This document shows positions 1 to 6,039 of a DNA stretch of 32,780 nucleotides, one piece after another. This DNA comes from an uncultured Eubacteriales bacterium. GTDB taxonomy: Bacteria > Bacillota > Clostridia > Peptostreptococcales > Anaerovoracaceae. The notes below the pieces were generated by a model. It was not told the DNA's origin. It saw only the letters and a list, made by a program, of their open reading frames with translations, and ran no database searches. The DNA is taken from positions 1-32,780 of the forward strand of contig URGK01000022.1 in assembly GCA_900547295.1 (NCBI GenBank), given 5' to 3'. Position 1 is the stretch's first letter. Each line of letters begins with the position of its first letter. A program made the position numbers and the translations under genes.

Positions 1-51
1 CCGAACCTCTTCCTTACCAAGGAAGTGCTCTACCTACTGAGCTACAACAGC
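1..51 (-). tRNA. tRNA-Thr (anticodon GGT), 3' part cut by window edge
   Basis: Read on the minus strand, the 5' acceptor arm GCTGTTG starts at 51. It is followed by TA, a D-arm (GCTC/GAGC) and an anticodon stem CTTCC/GGAAG enclosing the loop TTGGTAA, giving anticodon GGT (Thr, codon ACC). The variable loop and the start of the T-arm are present, and the rest lies left of position 1. A promoter is visible upstream (109-137). Confidence 0.93.
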
Positions 52-108
52 ATATAAAAGCGGACTAAGCAGGCTGAAAGGCACAGCCCGAATAACCCTA
101 TTGATTGC

Positions 109-137
109 ATTATACCATTTTAAAAATGCTTTGTAAA
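109..137 (-). promoter_or_regulatory. Promoter of tRNA-Thr
   Basis: On the minus strand a TTTACA -35 box (137-132) and a perfect TATAAT -10 box (114-109) are separated by 17 bp. They lie about 57 bp upstream of the tRNA 5' end. No other gene lies between, so this is probably the promoter of the tRNA transcript. Confidence 0.65.
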
Positions 138-170
138 TTAATATCTTGCTAAATTAACAAGCTTTTATTC

Positions 171-192
171 AAAAACTCTGCCGCAAGCGGCA
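171..192 (-). terminator. Intrinsic terminator of the thioesterase-nitroreductase operon
   Basis: On the minus strand the stem TGCCGC/GCGGCA (192-179) with a two-base centre is followed by GAG and a run of five T. It lies about 57 bp after the stop codon of the last gene of the operon (249). Confidence 0.6.
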
Positions 193-248
193 ATTACACC
201 GACATCGCAGTACGCATCATATGATAATATGCAGTTTCTATATCCGAA

Positions 249-476
249 TCAGTAGTTATATTTGTAGTAAAATACGGCATACATCTCATCATCAATTACT
301 TCCATATCCTCATCGACAAGATCTATAACATCGCCAAGCTCGGTTGTGAGCTTATCTCCCATATTGACAATACCTCTGTATTCATACGGAACCTTGATGC
401 ACTGTCCGTGGGTATCACGAAACATAAATCCCTCAAATGTATAGCCGTCCGCCGTAGTGTATTTCATAGTTTTCAT
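249..476 (-). CDS. Small acidic hypothetical protein (75 aa)
   Basis: This is a 75-residue protein that I do not recognise. It is acidic in its second half (runs such as DLVDEDMEVIDDE), rich in Tyr at the C-terminus, and has no signal peptide or membrane segment. The start is well supported: AGGAGG sits 6 bp before the ATG and overlaps the stop region of the nitroreductase gene just upstream, so the two are probably translated from one mRNA. It is the last gene of a three-gene minus-strand operon and is followed by a likely terminator. Possible roles, such as a small regulatory or binding protein, are guesses; only its existence as a gene is reasonably secure. Confidence 0.72.
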   Translation of the reverse strand: MKTMKYTTADGYTFEGFMFRDTHGQCIKVPYEYRGIVNMGDKLTTELGDVIDLVDEDMEVIDDEMYAVFYYKYNY

Positions 477-488
477 ACTGTATTCCTC

Positions 489-1007
489 CTAAATCACTCT
501 TACCATTTCTTCTATCGGTTTCGTCACATCGTGCATTTTCGCAAGAGGTTTGCAGGTCTCCGACGGATAGCCGATGGGCAGAAGCGCCACAGGTCTGATA
601 TGCTCAGGCAGATTAAATTCCCGCTGAAGCTTTGCATCATCAAACAAGCCCACAAAACAGGTGCCTATTCCCATACTCCACGCATTAAGCATTATTTCAT
701 CACAGAGGATAGAAACATCTGTCACCCCTGATTTGTGACCTCTTATCAGAGGGTTCCTCCAGCATACAGTTTCATCATAGCATACTATAAGCACCATGGG
801 AGCGCCGTATATACATTTGCACAATGAATTTATTTTTGCCACAGCCTCATCGCTTTTGAGCACATATATCTTCTGTGGCTGAAAATTAAGCGCCGTAGGT
901 GAATGCTTTGCCACTTCAAGCACAGCTGCAAGCTCCTCGTCGCTTATCTGCTCTTTTTTGAATTTACGAACCGAATATCTGCTCTTTGCAAGTTCCAGAA
1001 ACTCCAT
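489..1007 (-). CDS. Nitroreductase family protein (FMN-dependent oxidoreductase)
   Basis: The 172-residue product begins with the typical nitroreductase N-terminus, RYSVRKFK, in which the Arg residues contact the FMN phosphate. This is followed by a helix ending in HSPTALNFQPQ, the conserved FMN/substrate segment, and it ends with a GYP...K segment usual for small family members. Such enzymes are cytoplasmic FMN homodimers that reduce nitro compounds or quinones with NAD(P)H; the real substrate cannot be read here. I use the internal ATG at 1007, preceded by AAAGGG, because residues upstream of it overlap the thioesterase gene and do not resemble the family. The gene starts 13 bp after the thioesterase stop and is followed 12 bp later by the small protein gene, indicating an operon. 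Confidence 0.9.
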   Translation of the reverse strand: MEFLELAKSRYSVRKFKKEQISDEELAAVLEVAKHSPTALNFQPQKIYVLKSDEAVAKINSLCKCIYGAPMVLIVCYDETVCWRNPLIRGHKSGVTDVSILCDEIMLNAWSMGIGTCFVGLFDDAKLQREFNLPEHIRPVALLPIGYPSETCKPLAKMHDVTKPIEEMVRVI

Positions 1008-1020
1008 AACAATCCCTTTC

Positions 1021-1482
1021 TTATCTGTGTTCCCTGTCTGTATCAATATTAAGATATACAGACGCGCCTGTTGCAATAACTTTACCTGTTGCCTTATCTG
1101 CTGCTTCGCATACAAGCTGCGATATGCGCCTGCCTGCCGAAATTCTGCGGGCGGTTACAATTATAGTGTCTCCCTCTTTTGCAGGTCTTACATATTTAAT
1201 ATCCAGGCTGACTGTCGGCGCGAAATTTGCTCCTGCATAAAACCTTGCAAGCGCCGCCACTGTCAGGTCAAAAGCGGTGGCTATAATGCCGCCGTGCAGG
1301 CTTCCTACTCTGTTAGTCTGCCATTTCTGAACCGGAAAGGCAAAGGACAGGGTTCCCTCTTCATAGGAACAGCCTGCCGCCTCCGCGCGCATCATACCGT
1401 TGATTAAATCTTTCTGATTAACATTATTCTCGTAAAGAGTCCTTGTCATATGTTCTTCAAGTCTTTTCTGTCCGTCAGTCAT
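1021..1482 (-). CDS. PaaI-like hotdog-fold thioesterase
   Basis: This 153-residue protein has the size and pattern of PaaI/YdiI-type acyl-CoA thioesterases. The hallmark SLHGGIIATAFD segment (HGG motif on the central hotdog helix) lies at about residues 62-73, followed by the strand LDIKYVRPAKEGD and a C-terminal strand with ATGASVYLN. These enzymes hydrolyse aryl- or acyl-CoA thioesters in the cytoplasm as dimers or tetramers. A modest Shine-Dalgarno (AAAGG, about 12 bp away) precedes the ATG. It is the first gene of the operon with the nitroreductase. Its promoter is not obvious in the 171-bp gap to the divergent tRNA-Arg. Confidence 0.88.
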   Translation of the reverse strand: MTDGQKRLEEHMTRTLYENNVNQKDLINGMMRAEAAGCSYEEGTLSFAFPVQKWQTNRVGSLHGGIIATAFDLTVAALARFYAGANFAPTVSLDIKYVRPAKEGDTIIVTARRISAGRRISQLVCEAADKATGKVIATGASVYLNIDTDREHR

Positions 1483-1607
1483 ATATCCGTACCTTTGTAC
1501 CTTTCATAATGTCTGTTTATGATACAATTGTATACCGTAAACAAACCGGTAGCAAGAAATATTACTGAATGTACGACTAAAAAATCACATAAATGCGCAA
1601 AATCTCT

Positions 1608-1636
1608 TTGACAATACTGCCGCTGTTTTGTATAAT
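1608..1636 (+). promoter_or_regulatory. Consensus sigma-A promoter of tRNA-Arg
   Basis: A perfect TTGACA (1608-1613) and a perfect TATAAT (1631-1636) are separated by exactly 17 bp and lie 18 bp before the tRNA 5' end. This is the strongest promoter match in the window. Confidence 0.92.
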
Positions 1637-1653
1637 GATTGTTGTACGAACAT

Positions 1654-1729
1654 GGGGGTGTAGCTCAATGGATAGAGTAACGCACTACGAATGCGCAGGT
1701 TGGGGGTTCGAGTCCCTCTACCCTCACCA
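1654..1729 (+). tRNA. tRNA-Arg (anticodon ACG)
   Basis: This is a complete tRNA with encoded CCA. The acceptor pairs GGGGGTG with TACCCTC (with G-U pairs), the discriminator is A, the D-arm contains GCTC, the anticodon stem is CGCA/TGCG around the loop CTACGAA (anticodon ACG, read as ICG), and the T-arm loop is TTCGAGT. Promoter and terminator are adjacent, so it is a monocistronic tRNA gene. Confidence 0.96.
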
Positions 1730-1730
1730 T

Positions 1731-1771
1731 AACCGGACACAGACTCTGTTGCAGTAGGTGTTCGGTTTTTA
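1731..1771 (+). terminator. Intrinsic terminator of tRNA-Arg
   Basis: The stem ACCGGACAC/GTGTTCGGT (nine pairs, one G-U) is followed directly by TTTTT. It starts three bases after the encoded CCA end of the tRNA. Confidence 0.85.
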
Positions 1772-1818
1772 GTATATGTATAAGGGTAAAAGAATTTTTT
1801 TAAACAGGGGTAAAAGCA

Positions 1819-2232
1819 GTGAAAACAAATAAAAGACGGGGCAGAGGCTTCACAATAATGGAAATGCTGATTGTAATAGCTGTCATTGCAGTACTTGCAG
1901 CAATCGCAATTCCTGTATTCAGTTCCAGCCTGCACAAGGCAAAGGTGGCGGCCGATATTGCAAATGTCCGCGCGTACTATGCGGAGCTTCAGACTGAGTA
2001 TCTGCTGACAGAAGAATACATAGCAGATATAGACGATGACATATGGACAGGCATAACCGATACCATCACTTACTCTGACGGAACACAGACGAAACTTCAG
2101 GCAGGCAGATTCAGCGTCATACGCACAACGCAGGAAGCTCACGGCAAGGAGTCCGGATATCAGATACATTACTTCTGCAACAAAGGAGACCATACCCAAA
2201 CTTTCGGTACCGGCGGCAGGACAGAAAATTAA
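1819..2232 (+). CDS. Type IV prepilin-like protein (lone pilin/pseudopilin)
   Basis: The 137-residue product begins with a short basic leader (KTNKRRGRG) followed by FTIMEMLIVI and an unbroken hydrophobic helix. This is the class III/type IVa prepilin pattern: Gly(-1), Phe(+1), Glu(+5) and a roughly 20-residue helix. A prepilin peptidase would cut after Gly and the helix would anchor or assemble the subunit. The globular domain is short and contains one Cys near the C-terminus. The start is GTG with AGGGG 8 bp upstream. No prepilin peptidase, ATPase or platform gene is nearby, so it stands alone between tRNA-Arg and a convergent regulator; it may serve a pilus or competence system encoded elsewhere. 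A strong terminator follows. Confidence 0.85.
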   Translation: MKTNKRRGRGFTIMEMLIVIAVIAVLAAIAIPVFSSSLHKAKVAADIANVRAYYAELQTEYLLTEEYIADIDDDIWTGITDTITYSDGTQTKLQAGRFSVIRTTQEAHGKESGYQIHYFCNKGDHTQTFGTGGRTEN

Positions 2233-2244
2233 TTCATATTTAAA

Positions 2245-2280
2245 ACTCCCCGATATATCACTTTTCGGGGAGTCTGTTTT
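2245..2280 (+). terminator. Terminator after the prepilin gene
   Basis: ACTCCCCGA (2245-2253) pairs with TCGGGGAGT (2265-2273) and is followed by CTGTTTTTA. On the minus strand the same hairpin is followed by TTTTAAA, so it could also serve the convergent XRE gene. Confidence 0.82.
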
Positions 2281-2534
2281 TACTCGTTTTCTTTTTCGTC
2301 TATGCTGATGCCTTCAAAGAATTCCGCATAGTCCGCATTATATATCTGTTTCAGCGCTATAAGGTCCGAAACCTTTAAATTGCCTGCGCCAAGCTCTATC
2401 TTCGAATATGTGCTTCTCGACATAGTGCTTCCCAGAAGCTGCATCTTCTCTACAAGCTTGTACTGCGACAGACCGTGCTGCAATCTCAAAGCAACCAGAT
2501 TTTCTGCAAAACGCCTGTTTATAATTATTTTCAT
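2280..2534 (-). CDS. XRE-family helix-turn-helix regulator (84 aa)
   Basis: This small Cro/C1-type DNA-binding protein has the five-helix HTH signature across residues 8-70: NLVALRLQHGLSQYKLVEKM, then SRSTYSKIELGAGNLKVSDLIALKQIYN. This is the arrangement seen in phage-repressor-like and plasmid-type regulators. No extra effector domain is present. The start at 2534 is chosen because AAGGGGA lies 7-8 bp before that ATG, and the upstream extension in the longer frame crosses the divergent promoter. It faces a small Cys-rich gene on the plus strand with overlapping promoter elements, so it probably controls itself and that neighbour; this is inference. Confidence 0.88.
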   Translation of the reverse strand: MKIIINRRFAENLVALRLQHGLSQYKLVEKMQLLGSTMSRSTYSKIELGAGNLKVSDLIALKQIYNADYAEFFEGISIDEKENE

Positions 2535-2562
2535 TCCGCTTCCCCTTACAGTTGGTTTTGTA

Positions 2563-2592
2563 TTGATTATACCTTCTGCAAGGTGGTATAAT
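2563..2592 (+). promoter_or_regulatory. Promoter of the 58-aa Cys-rich protein gene, overlapping the XRE promoter
   Basis: TTGATT (2563-2568) and TATAAT (2587-2592) are 18 bp apart on the plus strand. On the minus strand another TATAAT (2571-2566) overlaps this -35 box, placing it correctly for the XRE gene. The two divergent promoters therefore overlap and could exclude each other. Confidence 0.6.
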
Positions 2593-2628
2593 GGCGGTAA
2601 CAAAGAGCCACAACGGAGGGTTTGAATT

Positions 2629-2805
2629 ATGACTAATTACGAGAAACGACTGAAGCTGCTTACAATAGATGAACTTATTCAGCTTGAAAACACAGTACAC
2701 GAATGTTCCGTCTGCTATTGCAGAGAATACTGCATCAGTATTTCGGGAGAGCAGCTTTCCTGTGATGAAACAAGAAAAAAATGGCTTGCTTCCGATGAGA
2801 AATAG
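2629..2805 (+). CDS. Small Cys-rich hypothetical protein (58 aa), phage-like
   Basis: This 58-residue frame has a good Shine-Dalgarno (GGAGGG, 8 bp before the ATG). It begins MTNYEKRLKLLTIDEL and carries a CSVCYCREYC cluster, a further Cys near residue 46 and the ending KKWLASDEK. That layout (MTNYE start, mid-protein Cys cluster, later Cys, terminal KWL) resembles small proteins often found in Clostridia prophages and mobile elements. Four or five Cys could bind zinc. Its function is unknown. It sits head-to-head with the XRE regulator and its stop is only a few bases from the convergent membrane-protein gene. Confidence 0.68.
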   Translation: MTNYEKRLKLLTIDELIQLENTVHECSVCYCREYCISISGEQLSCDETRKKWLASDEK

Positions 2806-2810
2806 CCATT

Positions 2811-3494
2811 TCATTTATATCTCGATATAATTCTGTTACACCATATATATGTCAGAGGCAGCACAGCTATAACTGCAATATGAGCAAGCCCCGAATGATT
2901 AAACTGCAATATCAGATTAAGTGTTTTCCCCTCTGCAAGCAGATTCTGAACTGCAAGTCCTGCTCCCGCCGCGGCAATACATATCAGAAGAAATATCATC
3001 TCTCTTGCCTTTCCCGATAAAACACAGTAAATTCCGCTGCCTGCGGCAAACAGAATGCAGACTGCGGCATAAATATATACAGGTCCGAAAGCCCTGTTTC
3101 CTCCGGCAGCAGACACTGCCGCAGCCGTTGCAGACGCCACCCACAATATCAGAGCCGCTCTTCCAAGCCTCGCAGCGTGCAACCGTCCCGAAGCGCAATA
3201 CATACATATATACACGACAGGAACCGCTATGCCTCCAAGGCAGGCTGCCGTAAATGCTCTTATCACCTGCTCTGCCGCAAAGCTTTCGGAAACCGCAGTA
3301 AGACCGTGAAGCACAGCTCCCGCAATTCCCGCGGCAAACACCGCCGCAAACATCAGAATACTCATATTGCATACGGCGTTCCTGTCTGTATGTCTCCTGA
3401 CAGTCATATATCCAAAAACAGCCGCCATCAGACTTATTACAAAGTCCGTACCCGCAGTCACTATATCGGGCTGCTGCGTAAATATATCATTCAT
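2811..3494 (-). CDS. Multi-pass membrane protein of unknown function (227 aa, about 7 TM)
   Basis: About seven hydrophobic segments separated by short loops fill most of the protein, with the N-terminus outside or short (MNDIFTQQPDIVTAG). Polar residues recur inside or beside the helices: VRRHTDRN after TM1, VLHGL in TM2-3, and FNHSGLAHIAV at the start of the last helix. This pattern is faintly like heptahelical hydrolase-type membrane proteins (CREST superfamily), but the spacing does not match exactly and I do not assign it. The start is the ATG at 3494 with GAGGGGAAAG ahead; the longer frame lacks a ribosome site. An extended -10 (TGATAAAAT) lies upstream. It is divergent from the phosphate two-component genes, with 133 bp between them. 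Confidence 0.75.
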   Translation of the reverse strand: MNDIFTQQPDIVTAGTDFVISLMAAVFGYMTVRRHTDRNAVCNMSILMFAAVFAAGIAGAVLHGLTAVSESFAAEQVIRAFTAACLGGIAVPVVYICMYCASGRLHAARLGRAALILWVASATAAAVSAAGGNRAFGPVYIYAAVCILFAAGSGIYCVLSGKAREMIFLLICIAAAGAGLAVQNLLAEGKTLNLILQFNHSGLAHIAVIAVLPLTYIWCNRIISRYK

Positions 3495-3627
3495 ATTCTT
3501 TCCCCTCTCTATATCTAAGATTTTATCACACTCCAAATTAAAAATATATCCGCAGCTCAACAAAAAAGATGCAATCATCATTTTTTTGGTCTATACTATA
3601 CATAACCTATAAATATGGAGAGTTATT

Positions 3628-4299
3628 ATGATTTACTTACTTGAAGACGATGAAAATATACGCGAGCTTGTATGCTATTCGCTGAACGTGACAGGAAATG
3701 AAGCAGAAGGCTTTGCAGCTCCCTCTGAGTTCTGGCGTGCTGTTTCCGAAAATCTGCCGGAGCTTGTAATCCTTGATGTTATGCTGCCCGAAGAAGACGG
3801 GCTTCAGGTGCTTTCAAAGCTTCGCAGCAGAGATACCACCTCCGACATCCCGGTTATAATGCTTACAGCCAAAGGCAGTGAGTTTGACAAGGTTACGGCA
3901 CTTGATGCAGGAGCCGACGATTACATAACCAAGCCATTCGGCGTTATGGAGCTGGTATCAAGAGTAAAAGCGGTACTGCGCAGAAGCTCCGTTTCCTCAC
4001 AGGGCAAAACCTATGCGGCGGGACCTCTGTGCCTGTCTGTTTCAAAGCATATGGTAACAGTATCGGGCAATGAGGTTGTCCTGACCTACAAGGAGTTTGA
4101 GCTGCTGAAATACCTGTTTGAAAACAAAGGTATGGTGCTTACCAGAGATCAGATACTCCAGCACATCTGGGGATATGATTTTGACGGCGAAAACCGCACC
4201 GTAGATGTGCATATAAGGACGCTCCGCCACAAGCTGTCCGAGGCAGGCAGCCTTATAGAAACCATTCGCGGAGTCGGCTACAGGATTGGTGACAGATAA
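3628..4299 (+). CDS. OmpR/PhoB-family response regulator, PhoB-like
   Basis: This 223-residue two-domain regulator has an N-terminal receiver with acidic pocket EDD (residues 6-8), phosphoacceptor Asp50 in LVILDVMLPEEDG, the switch Thr in VIMLTAK and Lys in YITKPFG. The C-terminal winged helix runs from about residue 130, with LTYKEFELLKYL and the signature RTVDVHIRTLRHKL, ending GVGYRIGDR. The start ATG has GGAGAG 5 bp upstream. The gene is joined to the sensor kinase without any gap (TAA directly followed by ATG). Location before a kinase of PhoR architecture and a Na+/Pi transporter suggests that it controls phosphate uptake; the family alone would not tell. Confidence 0.93.
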   Translation: MIYLLEDDENIRELVCYSLNVTGNEAEGFAAPSEFWRAVSENLPELVILDVMLPEEDGLQVLSKLRSRDTTSDIPVIMLTAKGSEFDKVTALDAGADDYITKPFGVMELVSRVKAVLRRSSVSSQGKTYAAGPLCLSVSKHMVTVSGNEVVLTYKEFELLKYLFENKGMVLTRDQILQHIWGYDFDGENRTVDVHIRTLRHKLSEAGSLIETIRGVGYRIGDR

Positions 4300-5940
4300 A
4301 TGAAACTGCGAATATTCAGAAATACCCTGATTGCAATACTGTGTTTTGTAATCGCATCAACAGGCATTACCCTCAATGCCTCATATAAATATTTTAATAC
4401 CCAGCTTGAAACAGAGCTTGGTCAGGAGGCGGCATACGCTGCGGCAGGACTTAAGCTTGGCGGCGCAGATTATCTTGACAGCATTTCGGAAGATGAAATA
4501 AGGATAACCTGGATAGACAAAAGCGGCAAGGTTCTTTACGACAACAGGGCCGATGCCTCCGAAATGGAAAATCACCTCGACCGCGAGGAGATAAATGAAG
4601 CTGTCGCAGACGGCTATGGAACGGCTATAAGGAACTCCGGCACAATGTCGGTGCAGACCGTATATTACGCTCTCAGACTTGACGACAATACTATATTAAG
4701 GGTTTCTTCAAATCGGTATACATTTTTAACGGTTCTCAAGGGTATGATAAAAGCAATTCTTTTTATTTTTGCATTTGCCCTTATTCTCAGCGCACTCATA
4801 GCGTTCAGGCTGTCATCAAGAATTGTAAAGCCTCTTGAGAATATAGATATTGACAATCCCGATGAAGAGGAAATCTATGACGAATTAAGACCCGCAGTCA
4901 GAAGACTCAAATCCCAGAATCAGAAAATACTCTCACAGATAGATGAGCTTAAGCTTCAGCAGGCGCAGCTTAATGCCACAATGGAAAGTATGAGCGAGGG
5001 CATGATTATAACCAATACAAAGGCTGAAATACTATCCTGCAATCACAGCGCTCTCAGGCTCCTTGGCTTTACCGGCGAGGGCAGTCCTTTTCATGTGCTG
5101 GATCTCAGCAAAGACGACAGGTTCAGATATGCGGTGCTTTCTGCGCTGGAGGGAAAAAGAAGCTCCTGCACCATGCATATAGGAGATACCTACTGTGAGG
5201 TAATAGCGGCTCCCGTAATTCACGAGGGCGAAAAAGAGGGTCTTGTAATAATGGTAATAGATGAAACCGAAAAAGAAAAACGCGATGTTCTGAGAAGAGA
5301 ATTCACCTCAAATGTTTCTCACGAGCTCAAAACACCTCTAACCTCTATTTCGGGATTTGCAGAGCTTATCAAAAACGGCCTTGCAGATGAGGATACCGCT
5401 GTGAGATTTTCAGATAATATATATAGGGAGGCGCAGCGCCTAATAACCCTTGTAAACGATATAATCAGGCTTTCACAGCTTGACGGCGGAGAAATTCCTT
5501 ACGATAAAGAGCCTGTGGATCTGTATCAGGTTGCTTCAGAGGTTGTTTCACGTCTTGCACCCGTTGCCGAAAAATCAGACATCACCCTGACTCTTTCAGG
5601 CAAAAGCTGCTATGTTGACGGAAACCGCCGCATACTTGATGAAATAATTTCAAACCTCTGCGACAACGCCATAAAATACAACAGCCCCGGAGGTCACGCC
5701 CAGGTTATAATATCGGACAGACAGCTTACGGTCAGAGATGACGGCATAGGTATTCCGTCCGATCAGCAGAGCCGTATATTTGAAAGGTTTTACAGGGTTG
5801 ACAAGAGCCATTCCAAAGAGGTCGGCGGTACAGGGCTTGGTCTTTCCATAGTCAAGCACGGCGCTGTATATCACAATGCGGTTATACATATAGACAGCGC
5901 TCCTGGCAAGGGCACTTCAATTTCACTGGAATTCAAATAA
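4300..5940 (+). CDS. PhoR-like membrane sensor histidine kinase
   Basis: The 546-residue kinase has TM1 at about residues 7-27, an extracytoplasmic sensor of roughly 120 residues, TM2 at about 146-168, a short linker with a coiled coil, and a PAS domain (NATMESMSEGMIITNTKAEIL). A HisKA box follows with phosphoacceptor His in NVSHELKTPLTSISGF. The HATPase domain has N box SNLCDNAIKYN, G1 box VRDDGIGIP, F box RIFERFYRVD and G2 box GGTGLGLSIVKH. All catalytic boxes are intact. It starts on the base after the regulator's stop, so the two are cotranslated. Domain order matches Firmicute PhoR, and the next gene is a phosphate transporter, supporting a phosphate-starvation role. Confidence 0.93.
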   Translation: MKLRIFRNTLIAILCFVIASTGITLNASYKYFNTQLETELGQEAAYAAAGLKLGGADYLDSISEDEIRITWIDKSGKVLYDNRADASEMENHLDREEINEAVADGYGTAIRNSGTMSVQTVYYALRLDDNTILRVSSNRYTFLTVLKGMIKAILFIFAFALILSALIAFRLSSRIVKPLENIDIDNPDEEEIYDELRPAVRRLKSQNQKILSQIDELKLQQAQLNATMESMSEGMIITNTKAEILSCNHSALRLLGFTGEGSPFHVLDLSKDDRFRYAVLSALEGKRSSCTMHIGDTYCEVIAAPVIHEGEKEGLVIMVIDETEKEKRDVLRREFTSNVSHELKTPLTSISGFAELIKNGLADEDTAVRFSDNIYREAQRLITLVNDIIRLSQLDGGEIPYDKEPVDLYQVASEVVSRLAPVAEKSDITLTLSGKSCYVDGNRRILDEIISNLCDNAIKYNSPGGHAQVIISDRQLTVRDDGIGIPSDQQSRIFERFYRVDKSHSKEVGGTGLGLSIVKHGAVYHNAVIHIDSAPGKGTSISLEFK

Positions 5941-5952
5941 CCTGCAGCAGAT

Positions 5953-5992
5953 TTTACACAGATTTAACATAACTGATATTCTACATTTCACA
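5953..5992 (+). promoter_or_regulatory. Candidate Pho box upstream of the phosphate transporter
   Basis: TTTACA (5953-5958) and TTAACA (5964-5969) are direct repeats exactly 11 bp apart. Looser copies follow: TTCTAC (5979-5984) and TTCACA (5987-5992). Bacillus PhoP binds TT(A/T)ACA-like repeats with about 11-bp period. The site sits between the kinase stop and the transporter ribosome site. The first two repeats are convincing and the rest is speculative. Confidence 0.45.
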
Positions 5993-6039
5993 CTTGCCGT
6001 ATATTATTTGGACTGACTTATGGATTACGGAGGTATGTG

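Noticed and set aside
1585..2199. Minus-strand 204-codon frame covering tRNA-Arg and the prepilin gene
   Set aside because: It crosses a tRNA gene and two terminators and is the reverse shadow of a well-supported prepilin gene.
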